A DNA stretch of 53,588 nucleotides from Candidatus Omnitrophota bacterium (GTDB lineage: Bacteria > Omnitrophota > Gorgyraeia > Gygaellales > Profunditerraquicolaceae), in NCBI GenBank assembly GCA_011620275.1, contig WOZK01000005.1, positions 1 to 53,588 of the forward strand. Reading direction: 5' to 3'. The notes below the pieces were generated by a model. It was not told the DNA's origin. It worked only from the letters and a program-made list of their open reading frames with translations, and searched no databases. Positions within the stretch are counted from its first letter, which is position 1. Each line of letters begins with the position of its first letter. Below, piece after piece: positions 1-8,545 of the stretch. A program made the position numbers and the translations under genes.

Positions 1-3
1 TAT

Positions 4-185
4 CAGTACTTTGTTAAAATTTATTTCTTTGTGCTTACTGTTCAAAGACCATCTTATTGTAACATATTGTCATTGGAAACGTTGTGCGTATTTCAATGCG
101 TTGATTATCTTTGATTTCATGTCGGTTCAACGCATCTTCTCGACGATAAAACCACTAAATTGAGCCGTTTTTTAACAAAGTACTG
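4..185. repeat. MITE-like element with 16-bp perfect terminal inverted repeats
   Basis: CAGTACTTTGTTAAAA (4-19) and its exact reverse complement TTTTAACAAAGTACTG (170-185) bound 182 bp with no convincing ORF. Confidence 0.65.
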
Positions 186-196
186 GTGTTATTCCT

Positions 197-616
197 TTAG
201 CCAATACCGACCGAGAGCGCTTTCAATTTTGCGGCGATCCGCGGCAGAAAAATAATGACGCCCACGGCGACCGAATTAACGGAAGCCACAAACACTACCG
301 CGGCCGATATATCCTTCACCAGTTTGACCAGCGTATGATACTTGCGCGTGGTCATATCAAGCATTATCTCAACCGCGGTGTTGAATATCTCGGCGATAAA
401 CACAAGGGTGACGGAAATACAAAGCGCCGCGAGTTCTATCCCCCGAAGGCGCAGATATATCCCGGCGAGCGCAGCCGTTATACCGCACAAAAAAATGATG
501 CGCATGTTGCGGTGATAGACAAAAAGGTACGCGATACCGTTGACGGCCAGACGCATACTCGTCCAGAATCCCGTGAACCGGAATATATTGCGCAATATCC
601 TGTTTTTCTGTGCCAT
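197..616 (-). CDS. dgkA: Diacylglycerol kinase / undecaprenol kinase (DgkA family)
   Basis: Small multi-TM protein with EIFNTAVEIMLD...KDISAAVVFVASVNSVAVG. Start trimmed to MAQKNR, just after the acsE stop. Confidence 0.85.
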   Translation of the reverse strand: MAQKNRILRNIFRFTGFWTSMRLAVNGIAYLFVYHRNMRIIFLCGITAALAGIYLRLRGIELAALCISVTLVFIAEIFNTAVEIMLDMTTRKYHTLVKLVKDISAAVVFVASVNSVAVGVIIFLPRIAAKLKALSVGIG

Positions 617-618
617 GG

Positions 619-1419
619 CTACCCGCGGCCGTCCTTTGCCCCGCCGCACTCTTTCAGAAAAGACTCGCAGTATATGTTTCTGTTCAAGAGGATATCGGCG
701 GCAAAGAGAGACTCCATCAATTCGCGGTCCGTCGGATCAAGTATGGCCGCATCCAGCCCGTAGGCGGCGGCCATGGACAGAAAAACACGGTTTAAGAGCC
801 TGCGATGAGGCGCCGACTGGGAAACGTTGCTCAAACCGACCACGCTCTTAAGTTCAGGAGATATCACCTTGAACTCCCTGATCGTTTCCAGGGCGGCTCC
901 CACCTGCGACTGCGCCACACTCACCGGCATAAGCACCGGATCAAGATATATGTTATCCAGCGGGAACCCGGTCTCGACGCATATCTCGACTATCTGGGCG
1001 GCGGATTCGATCCTTTGACGGCATCCCTGCGGCATACCGGAAGAACCGACAGTCAACACGATCAATCCGCTCTTATATCTGGCGGCCAGGTTCAGCAGGC
1101 GTTTAAGCTTATTCGGCTCGGCCGTAGCCGAATTCAACAGGCACGACCGCCCTGCCGCCTGCAACCCTGCTTCCAATACCTCCTCTTTTCCAGAATCGAG
1201 AACAAGCAGTTTGTCAACGGCGGCAGAGACGGTCTCCACCAGCCATTTCATATCGTCCGCCGGGCTGAGCGATCCCGGACCGCAATTTATATCAAGAGCA
1301 CCGGCACCGCAAACCGCCTGTTCGGAAGCTATCCTGCGGACGGCCGCCGCGTCTTTTTCTTCGATAGCCCTGCCGACGCGAGCGAACATACCATTTATCA
1401 ATTCACCTATGACAAGCAT
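619..1419 (-). CDS. acsE: Methyltetrahydrofolate:corrinoid iron-sulfur protein methyltransferase (pterin-binding TIM barrel)
   Basis: VIGELING...GAGALDINCGPG...LLNSATAEPNKL...GLSNVSQSAPHRRLLNRVFL; operon context with CFeSP subunits. Confidence 0.85.
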   Translation of the reverse strand: MLVIGELINGMFARVGRAIEEKDAAAVRRIASEQAVCGAGALDINCGPGSLSPADDMKWLVETVSAAVDKLLVLDSGKEEVLEAGLQAAGRSCLLNSATAEPNKLKRLLNLAARYKSGLIVLTVGSSGMPQGCRQRIESAAQIVEICVETGFPLDNIYLDPVLMPVSVAQSQVGAALETIREFKVISPELKSVVGLSNVSQSAPHRRLLNRVFLSMAAAYGLDAAILDPTDRELMESLFAADILLNRNIYCESFLKECGGAKDGRG

Positions 1420-2407
1420 ATTTTTGTATCTCTTCCGCCGCCTTCGGATGCCGCATCACCAGTATATCTGCTCCAGCCTGCAGCAACGCGGAGGCGGTAA
1501 CCGCTTCCCAAAGTATCCCGCGTTTTTCTTGATCACCCCAATGAGGAAAATCTGCTCTGGCGGCAACCGCTTCTTTTACCTTCCAGGTTTCCTGGCCGGT
1601 AAAACAGATAAACGGACAGGCAACGTTCCTGTCGCCGGAAAGCGCGGCCAGCCTGGCGCGTTCCATTATCGAATAAGCGTATTCCAGTCCGTACCCCAGC
1701 GCGCCTATAGTGGGATCCATAACTATGCGTTCCAGGGGCAAACCGAGATCGGAAATGAGAATATTAAGCTGTTTGGCGATGTTAAGATCTATAGGAGATT
1801 CCGCTATGATGCCATGCCCGTCTGCCGTAACCGCGGCAGTCAAGGTTTTATAATTGTCCTGGGAGGCGCTGCCGAAAAGACAACGCTCGCCTTTCAGCGC
1901 TTCGGAACACAACGGCAGGAGCGTGTTATCCTTAGCGTCGTCTCCGCAGCCGCACACTATCAAAGGGACGTTAACGGCAGCCGTAAGTTTAGATAAAAAA
2001 GCCGCTTCCTGTTCCGGGCTCCGGCCGCCGGCGTCCGGATGCGCCCCGGCGAGCCTCACGCAGAGCAGTTCCGCGCCGAATTTTCTCACGCAGGCGTCCG
2101 CCCATTCCAGCGGATTGGCCGTAACGCCGCCATAAGCCGCAACCAGTTCCTCCGGCCAGTCCGCAGGCGGAACATCGAATATCTCGAGGGCCACCGCGGC
2201 GGTATTGGAGAGAATTCCTTCCTTGTCAAGAAAAGGCAGCGTTTTCTCTCCGCCGACCTTCACCACTGAACCACGTGTCCCTCCCTCTTCTTTTTTCGCG
2301 CCGATCACGTAAGTAAAAACTTCCCCCTGCCATTTCTCCAGTATTTCTTCCTGTCGGGACATTTTAGTTTCTCCGGATATCACTGTGATATTATTCATAA
2401 GTTTCAT
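1403..2407 (-). CDS. acsD: CO dehydrogenase/acetyl-CoA synthase corrinoid iron-sulfur protein small (delta) subunit
   Basis: TIM-barrel protein with VKVGGEKTLPFL, GLPLERIVMDPTIGALGYGLEYAYSIMERARLAAL; adjacent to acsE and acsC. Confidence 0.88.
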   Translation of the reverse strand: MKLMNNITVISGETKMSRQEEILEKWQGEVFTYVIGAKKEEGGTRGSVVKVGGEKTLPFLDKEGILSNTAAVALEIFDVPPADWPEELVAAYGGVTANPLEWADACVRKFGAELLCVRLAGAHPDAGGRSPEQEAAFLSKLTAAVNVPLIVCGCGDDAKDNTLLPLCSEALKGERCLFGSASQDNYKTLTAAVTADGHGIIAESPIDLNIAKQLNILISDLGLPLERIVMDPTIGALGYGLEYAYSIMERARLAALSGDRNVACPFICFTGQETWKVKEAVAARADFPHWGDQEKRGILWEAVTASALLQAGADILVMRHPKAAEEIQKYACHR

Positions 2408-2430
2408 TCTACCATACTATCAGCGCCTTG

Positions 2431-3171
2431 CTAAACTATTTCCATGGCTTCCAGCGCTTCCAGCGCCGCCGAAGCATCCTGCAAATCCAGCAAGGACGTC
2501 CCGTTAATGCCGGCCTCGGCGACTTTCATATCGAAGGGCAGATAACCAAGTAACTCCATCCCCGGCCCCATCCCTTCCGGAGCCGGAGCGTCGCAAGAAC
2601 GGCACTTATTTACCAGCAGGGCTTTCCTGTCCACTTTCAAAGAAAGTTCGTCCGCCAGACAAGCAACTCTCCGAGCGGCTTTCATCCCGGCGGCGGTGGC
2701 GTCGGCGACCGCCAAGAGCAGGTTTATCCTGCCGGCGGTCTTACGCGAAAGATGTTCAAGCCCCGCCTCGTTGTCGATCACCACGAAATCATAATCGGCG
2801 GTGAGTTTACCGAGCACTCCGCGAAGGATATTGTTTACGTAACAATAACACCCCGGTCCTTCCGGCCTGCCCATCGTCAAAAGGTCCAAGCCCTTGCATT
2901 CCTGGACTGCCGACTGCACCTCGTATTCCAAAAATCTCTCCTTGCTCATCCCTTTCGGGACGCTCTCCGGGTCTTTTGCCACGGCTCCGATGATATCTCC
3001 GATGGTGCGCTCCGCCTTTACGCCGAAAGCCGCGGCCAGGTTATCGTTGGGGTCGGCGTCCACCGCCAGCAAAGAACCCTTACCGCGGGAAATTATCAGT
3101 CTGGACAACAACGCCGAAACCGTAGTTTTGCCGGTCCCTCCCTTACCGGAGACGGCCAATACATAACTCAT
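2431..3171 (-). CDS. CooC/AcsF-like ATP-binding nickel insertion/maturation protein
   Basis: Deviant Walker A GKGGTGKTTVSALLSR; VDADPNDNLAAAFG; VVIDNEAGLEHLSRKTAG. Start trimmed to MSYVLAVSGKGG. Confidence 0.85.
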   Translation of the reverse strand: MSYVLAVSGKGGTGKTTVSALLSRLIISRGKGSLLAVDADPNDNLAAAFGVKAERTIGDIIGAVAKDPESVPKGMSKERFLEYEVQSAVQECKGLDLLTMGRPEGPGCYCYVNNILRGVLGKLTADYDFVVIDNEAGLEHLSRKTAGRINLLLAVADATAAGMKAARRVACLADELSLKVDRKALLVNKCRSCDAPAPEGMGPGMELLGYLPFDMKVAEAGINGTSLLDLQDASAALEALEAMEIV

Positions 3172-5042
3172 CCTCTTCCGCCTCCGCCGGTAAAACCCTC
3201 CAGATCGGTATGCGGAAAGAACAAAGCCGCCATATATTCCTCCATGTAGGACGGTTCCAAAGAGAGCTCGCAATAGGTCATACTGGAGGCTATTTCAGCG
3301 GCTTCTCCGCGCGCCTGCGGGGAAAGCAGAGCACTGCGCGCCCCGGACAATGAAGTGTTGCCGCAAAACACGAAACGTGTGTTCTCCAGCGCCGGCAAAA
3401 GGCCTATCTCCTTAGCGCTCTCCACGTTGATGCAGCTGCCGAATCCGCCGGATATATAAACGCGGGACACTCCGCCGAAATCCATCCCCACGTGCTTCAG
3501 CAGCGCGGAAGCGGCGGCGTAAATCGCGGCTTTAGCCCGTTTAAGGTTCTCTATGTCCGCTTCGCTGATGACTATATCCTCCCCGTCCGAAGAGCAAACC
3601 AGATATTCACTGCCGTGCGCTCCCGGCCTGACGCCGGGCGCTTCTTGCTTAAGGCATCCATTCCTGTCCATTATCCCTTCCCGCAGCAGCATCGCCAACA
3701 GATCTATGTAACCCGATCCGCATATACCGCGCGCGGCGACATTCCCATTAACTTCATAGCCGTCCCGGCCCGGAGAAGATACTTTCTGGATAGCGCCGAC
3801 CGAGGCGCGCATACCGCAAGTAACCCCCGAACCTTCGAATGCCGGGCCGGCGGATGCCGCGGCGCAAACAATGAACTCTCTGCCGCCAAGAGCAATCTCC
3901 CCGTTGGTCCCGACATCTATCAAAAGACAAACTTTCCCGCTGCGATGCATCCCGCAGGCAAGCACGCCGGCGGTAAGATCGCCGCCGGCATACCCGGCGA
4001 CCCCGGGCAGGGCGTAAACAGGAGCGCTGCCGGCAATGCATATACCGAATTCCTTGGCTGTCAGATAAGGCAATTCATTCACTACCGGCAGATACGGTTC
4101 TCTACGTATGTATTTCGGCTCTATGCCTAAAAGCATATGCGTCATTATAGTATTCCCGGCCAAAGAAACACAGCCGACATCTTCTTTAGCGAGTTTCGAG
4201 GCCTTTATAAGGTCCGCGGCGATCCTATTGACCCCTTCCAGCGCGGCACAGCGCAGCTGCTCCAATCCTCCGGCGGACTGCTGCGAATGCACGATACGCG
4301 AAATAACATCGCTGCCGAAAGCGGCCTGGGCGTTATAAACCGTCATCCCCGACACCGGCTTACGCGCGTTGAGATCCACCAGTTGGCCGGATATGGTGGT
4401 GGTCCCGATGTCAAAACAAAGACCGTAATTCTCTCCCGAGGTATCTCCCGCTTCTATCCTCGTAACCATAAAATAACCGGGGGCCCGCGTCAAGGACACC
4501 GTGACCCTCCACCCGGCGGATCGCAGCAACCCGGGCAGGCAACGCAACAGTTCCAAAGGTATCTCAAATTCCCCTTCCAATCCGCATCGCGAACGCAACT
4601 GTCTGCGGATCCTTTCCCAATCGCAAAGCCGGTCGTGTTGATCCGGTTCGGGAAGTTCAAGAAAGAATTTCTCCGTAAGCGGCCCCGGAGAAAACACATA
4701 CCCGCAAGCGGAGTCTTCTCCCGTTTCTCCGGCAAGATCAGCCGGCTCCAGTCGCGAAGAAAAAGGCACTTCCACTTCCAGGTCACCCCGAACAAGAGCC
4801 AGACAAGCCAGACAGATTCCTTTTTTTTTGTCGGAAAGAGAAAGTTTACCGGAAGGCGGGAGATGAACATTCCCGTTTATGACCCTGACCCTGCAGGCGC
4901 CGCACGTCCCTTGCCCGCCGCAGCGCGCGTCCAGCCTGATACCGGCTTCATGCGCGGCGCGCAGTATGGTGGTATCGGCGGACACCTCTACACTTTTGCC
5001 TTCGGGATAAAAAGTAACTTTGTAATCAGCCATTACCGACAT
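3168..5042 (-). CDS. ASKHA-domain [2Fe-2S] protein, reductive activator of corrinoid protein (RACo-like)
   Basis: N-terminal [2Fe-2S] ferredoxin motif CGGQGTCGACRV...CLAC; C-terminal ASKHA fold GLCFDIGTTTISGQLVDL, LIDVGTNGEIALG, VYISGGFG. Confidence 0.87.
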   Translation of the reverse strand: MSVMADYKVTFYPEGKSVEVSADTTILRAAHEAGIRLDARCGGQGTCGACRVRVINGNVHLPPSGKLSLSDKKKGICLACLALVRGDLEVEVPFSSRLEPADLAGETGEDSACGYVFSPGPLTEKFFLELPEPDQHDRLCDWERIRRQLRSRCGLEGEFEIPLELLRCLPGLLRSAGWRVTVSLTRAPGYFMVTRIEAGDTSGENYGLCFDIGTTTISGQLVDLNARKPVSGMTVYNAQAAFGSDVISRIVHSQQSAGGLEQLRCAALEGVNRIAADLIKASKLAKEDVGCVSLAGNTIMTHMLLGIEPKYIRREPYLPVVNELPYLTAKEFGICIAGSAPVYALPGVAGYAGGDLTAGVLACGMHRSGKVCLLIDVGTNGEIALGGREFIVCAAASAGPAFEGSGVTCGMRASVGAIQKVSSPGRDGYEVNGNVAARGICGSGYIDLLAMLLREGIMDRNGCLKQEAPGVRPGAHGSEYLVCSSDGEDIVISEADIENLKRAKAAIYAAASALLKHVGMDFGGVSRVYISGGFGSCINVESAKEIGLLPALENTRFVFCGNTSLSGARSALLSPQARGEAAEIASSMTYCELSLEPSYMEEYMAALFFPHTDLEGFTGGGGRG

Positions 5043-5079
5043 GCTCCCCGCCGGCGGGCACGAACACCCAACCGTTTAA

Positions 5080-6414
5080 TCAGGAAAGGTTTTTAAGAAA
5101 CGTGGGCAGGCCGGAAGCTTCTTTAGGCCCGACTACTACTTCCCACCCGGATTTGTCTTCAAGGTTCCCGCTCATCATGGCCACGTATCCCGGGATGATC
5201 AACCGGTTGTGCCCGACCAACCCGGACACACCGAATTTCTGCAGGGAATCCGTTATCTTCTCCGGCGTGAACTTTTCCGCGGCCCAGGCGGTGAGCACCG
5301 ACATACCTTCGGTGTCGACGCTGACTATATAAGACGGGACCTTGCTGCTTTCCACCTCCCCGAGGACCGTGAAATACGTTAAGGAGAAATTGGTGGTGAC
5401 CAGTACCGGCGACTTCGTTCCGGCGTTGCCTATCGTATAGACTTTAGGTTCTATCTGGAGAGGTTTTTGCGGATCGCTGTATATATTCTGGCGAAGTGTC
5501 AACAGGGCCAGCGTTTCCTCTACTTCGGAAGTTTCCAGCAGTATCAAACCGGCGTATTTACAAATGTACCCTGCCGCCTCGACGGCAACAGCGTATGGGT
5601 CCCTTCCTTTCAGGACTGTGACAGCGGGATACCCGAACAAACGGTTGTTTTTCTTGAGAGCCTGCCTGCGCCATTGGGTAAGCCGCCAGATACGCTCGCG
5701 CGGCTCCTGCTCACCCGTATCCAGAAGGATCTGCGTCACGCCCCCGCCGTTCAACTCCTTTACCAATTCCGCCTGTTCTTCCAGGGTGGCGCCGTAAACG
5801 GCCGACGGAACGCGCGCCTGCGCGGCCAGCGGCATGAACTCACGGATGTTATCATTCGTGACCCGGTAAACCAACGGAGCCATTCCTTTAACCGCCTCGA
5901 GAGCGGCCCGCAGTCCGGATGCGTCGGAGGGCATCAATACCGGATTAAGTCCGGAAGCACCCGCCGCGGCCTTCACCGCGGCCGCGAATTTCTCGGCAGA
6001 ATCAGAGGACTGCCGCACGGCAATCACGTCAGGTTTAATAGTCTGGCCTACCCTTTCGAAAGAAATGCCTCCCAGCCTGGACGCGGTTCGCTTTATCTGC
6101 TCTCCCGGAAGAACGTCATCTATGATAAAACCTATACCGCAAGGATTCCTGAATTTCTCCTCGTGCCGGAAGAGGACCGTTTCATTGCCCACTTTCAGGC
6201 AGCCGTCCCCGGAGCCGATACTCACCAGATTTATGGGCGGACGTCCGGCGTCGGCCAGGATATTTCCGGCCTCCTCGCTCAAATAAGGGCATTTTCCGGC
6301 CTCCACCCCTTTTTTCGCAAGTTGCATCGCGAAAGCGAGACATGTAACGAAACCGCACTCTTTACAGTTTGTCTTCGGCAGTATCTTGTAAATGTCCAAT
6401 CCTGAAAGTGCCAT
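5080..6414 (-). CDS. acsC: Corrinoid iron-sulfur protein large (gamma) subunit
   Basis: N-terminal Fe-S motif LPKTNCKECGFVTCLAFAMQLAKKGVEAGKCPYL; C-terminal cobamide-binding region ALLTLRQNIYSDPQKPLQIEPKVYTIG. Confidence 0.9.
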   Translation of the reverse strand: MALSGLDIYKILPKTNCKECGFVTCLAFAMQLAKKGVEAGKCPYLSEEAGNILADAGRPPINLVSIGSGDGCLKVGNETVLFRHEEKFRNPCGIGFIIDDVLPGEQIKRTASRLGGISFERVGQTIKPDVIAVRQSSDSAEKFAAAVKAAAGASGLNPVLMPSDASGLRAALEAVKGMAPLVYRVTNDNIREFMPLAAQARVPSAVYGATLEEQAELVKELNGGGVTQILLDTGEQEPRERIWRLTQWRRQALKKNNRLFGYPAVTVLKGRDPYAVAVEAAGYICKYAGLILLETSEVEETLALLTLRQNIYSDPQKPLQIEPKVYTIGNAGTKSPVLVTTNFSLTYFTVLGEVESSKVPSYIVSVDTEGMSVLTAWAAEKFTPEKITDSLQKFGVSGLVGHNRLIIPGYVAMMSGNLEDKSGWEVVVGPKEASGLPTFLKNLS

Positions 6415-6463
6415 CCCCGCTCCTTTATATCACCGGAAAAAAATTTTATGAATGAACATCGCG

Positions 6464-7156
6464 TCAATAATTCCGCCCGGACCGGGCGGCAAGGACGCGC
6501 GAAGCGAAATATCCGGCCCCGAATCCGTTGTCTATGTTCACCACGGTCACGCCCGGAGAACAACAGTTCAACATGGCCAACAGCGCGGAGAGCCCTCCGA
6601 AACTGGCGCCGTAACCGCAACTCGTCGGCACGGCTATGACCGGACAGGCGACCAGACCGCTCACCAGGCTGGAAAGCGCGCCTTCCATCCCGGCGACGAC
6701 GATTATTACCGCCGCTCCCTTCAAAAGACGCGCGCTGCCGAATAAACGATGCACCCCGGCGACGCCCACGTCGTAAAGACGCTTAACCCTGATACCGGTA
6801 ACTTCCAGCGTGGCCGCGGCCTCTTCCGCAACCGGTATATCTGCTGTCCCGGCGCTGATCACCAGAACCGTGCCTTTAACCGGTTTATGTTTCCTGCTGC
6901 TGCGCAGATAAGCCAATCCGGCGGACGCGTTATAACGCAATCCGGGCAGGGACCTGCGCAGGTCACCGTAAACCGCCTCATTTAGACGGGTCAACAACAA
7001 GTCCTGCTTTCTGCGCAGTATCTCTTTTGCTATGCTTAGAATATGCTCCGTTCTCTTCCCGGGGCAATAAACGACCTCCGGGAACCCTCTACGCAGCGCC
7101 CTTCCGGTATCGACTTTGGCGAATCCGAGATCATGGAAACCTTTACTTTTTCCCAT
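6464..7156 (-). CDS. larB: LarB-family nickel-pincer cofactor biosynthesis carboxylase
   Basis: FPEVVYCPGKRTEHI...YNASAGLAYL...VISAGTADIPVAEEAAATLE...VGVAGVHRLF...GMEGALSSLVSGLVACPVIAVPTSCGYGASFGGLSALLAMLNCCSPGVTVVNIDNGFGAGYFA. Confidence 0.9.
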   Translation of the reverse strand: MGKSKGFHDLGFAKVDTGRALRRGFPEVVYCPGKRTEHILSIAKEILRRKQDLLLTRLNEAVYGDLRRSLPGLRYNASAGLAYLRSSRKHKPVKGTVLVISAGTADIPVAEEAAATLEVTGIRVKRLYDVGVAGVHRLFGSARLLKGAAVIIVVAGMEGALSSLVSGLVACPVIAVPTSCGYGASFGGLSALLAMLNCCSPGVTVVNIDNGFGAGYFASRVLAARSGRNY

Positions 7157-7160
7157 AATC

Positions 7161-7463
7161 TCAACGGAAGATGAACAAAAGCAGAAAAAGCACGATCAGC
7201 GTGGAAAAGATGTAAAAATCGTTATAATAAAAAAAATCGGAAACCCTGTCTTTGAAAGAATACAAGTCGCGGGTTGAAGAAGAATTCCCGGGGCCGAGCG
7301 CGTTCTTATATGCTTCCACCTGCTCTTTCTTGAAACGTAGATAGACGCCTGCAATTTTATAAGCGGGTATCTTGCCCTGTTCGGCTAAATCCATTACCTC
7401 GCGCTCGGATACATTCAGATAAAGCGCTACGTCCCTGATAGTAAGAAGTTTTTCTTCACCCAT
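7161..7463 (-). CDS. Excisionase/MerR-type HTH (HTH_17-like) protein with C-terminal transmembrane tail
   Basis: LLTIRDVALYLNVSEREVMDLAEQGKIPAYKIAGVYLRFKKEQVEAY plus C-terminal FYIFSTLIVLFLLLFIFR. Confidence 0.75.
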   Translation of the reverse strand: MGEEKLLTIRDVALYLNVSEREVMDLAEQGKIPAYKIAGVYLRFKKEQVEAYKNALGPGNSSSTRDLYSFKDRVSDFFYYNDFYIFSTLIVLFLLLFIFR

Positions 7464-7501
7464 TTTTAATGCGTCTGCCTCCTTAGAAAATCAGAAAGCC
7501 T

Positions 7502-8020
7502 TCATTTACATATCTTGCCGGAAGCGACCCAGGCATCGATTGACTTGCGCTCGAACTTCCAGGTTTCTCCTTCCTTGATGCCGGGGACTTTACCCGAACC
7601 GACCCATTCCAGCACCGAATTCAGGTCCACTTCCAGATAACGCGAAAGTTCTTCCGCGTTCATGAAATCCCGCAGCATTGAACAGCGGCCCTCCAGCACC
7701 GCCCCTTCGGCGACATTCAACTTGGCCGGAAATATGTCCCCTTCTACCACTGAATTCGGCAGAAGAGTGAGCATTTCCCTGGCCACCAGTTTGCCGTTGA
7801 ATTTCCCTCCGACTATCACGTTGTCCCCGGAGACATCGCCTTTTACGGTTGAAGACGCCCCTATGGTAAGGTTGCCGCGCACATCGAGGTTGCCTTCGAA
7901 ACTGCCGTTTATGCGCAGATTCACCGGGTCCTTGAAACTTAAATTCCCCTGCATAGAAGCGTCGACATCGAGGATCTTAACGTCCATTTTCTTCTTCGCG
8001 TTAAATGCCATCCTCTCCAC
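7502..8020 (-). CDS. Bactofilin-like polymer-forming domain fused to a C-terminal excisionase-type HTH domain
   Basis: Beta-helical bactofilin pattern (INGSFEGNLDVRGNLTIGASSTVKGDVSGDNVIVGGKFNGKLVAREMLTLLPNSVVEGDI) followed by MNAEELSRYLEVDLNSVLEWVGSGKVPGIKEGETWKFERKSIDAWVA. Confidence 0.82.
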   Translation of the reverse strand: MERMAFNAKKKMDVKILDVDASMQGNLSFKDPVNLRINGSFEGNLDVRGNLTIGASSTVKGDVSGDNVIVGGKFNGKLVAREMLTLLPNSVVEGDIFPAKLNVAEGAVLEGRCSMLRDFMNAEELSRYLEVDLNSVLEWVGSGKVPGIKEGETWKFERKSIDAWVASGKICK

Positions 8021-8465
8021 CTCCCTTACACTGTTTGACCATCGGGATTATTTTCTCAAACCTCCTCAAGATCAACAGAACCGCCAGGGAAAGAAACGTC
8101 GCGTAGACTGACGCCGTATAGAAACCGCACCCCACCGCCAGGCCTATACCGCTGCATACCCAAAGGCTGGAAGCAGTAGTCAAACCGCGAACCCCTTCGC
8201 GGGCGCGTATAATGGTCCCCGCTCCCAGGAAACCTATGCCTGTGATTACTCCGGCGGCGATACGCGAAGGATCCACCGCCGCCTGGCTCTTATATATATC
8301 AAAAACATAAAGGGATGTCAACATGATAAGGCACGACCCGAGGCTGACCATTATATGCGTGCGCAGTCCGGCGTGCCGGCGGTGCCACTCCCTTTCCAGC
8401 CCGATAACTCCCGCCAGAACGGCTGAAATCGTCAATCTTAGAATAATATCGAAATTAGTCGCCAT
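8001..8465 (-). CDS. MgtC/SapB family membrane protein
   Basis: RLTISAVLAGVIGLEREWHRRHAGLRTHIMVSLGSCLIML...RIAAGVITGIGFLGAGTIIR...VRGLTTASSLWVCSGIGLAVGCGFY. Confidence 0.92.
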   Translation of the reverse strand: MATNFDIILRLTISAVLAGVIGLEREWHRRHAGLRTHIMVSLGSCLIMLTSLYVFDIYKSQAAVDPSRIAAGVITGIGFLGAGTIIRAREGVRGLTTASSLWVCSGIGLAVGCGFYTASVYATFLSLAVLLILRRFEKIIPMVKQCKGGGEDGI

Positions 8466-8545
8466 AGAACCCCCTTTTTAAAAACAGCTGGATGAAGCAT
8501 TTGGATCTTCTTCCTTCTTGCTTCTTCCCTCGTTCCTCTGTTTTT

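Noticed and set aside
6279-6620. 113-aa minus-strand ORF between acsC and larB
   Set aside because: Overlaps the confident N-terminus of acsC and C-terminus of larB; no domain; shadow frame.
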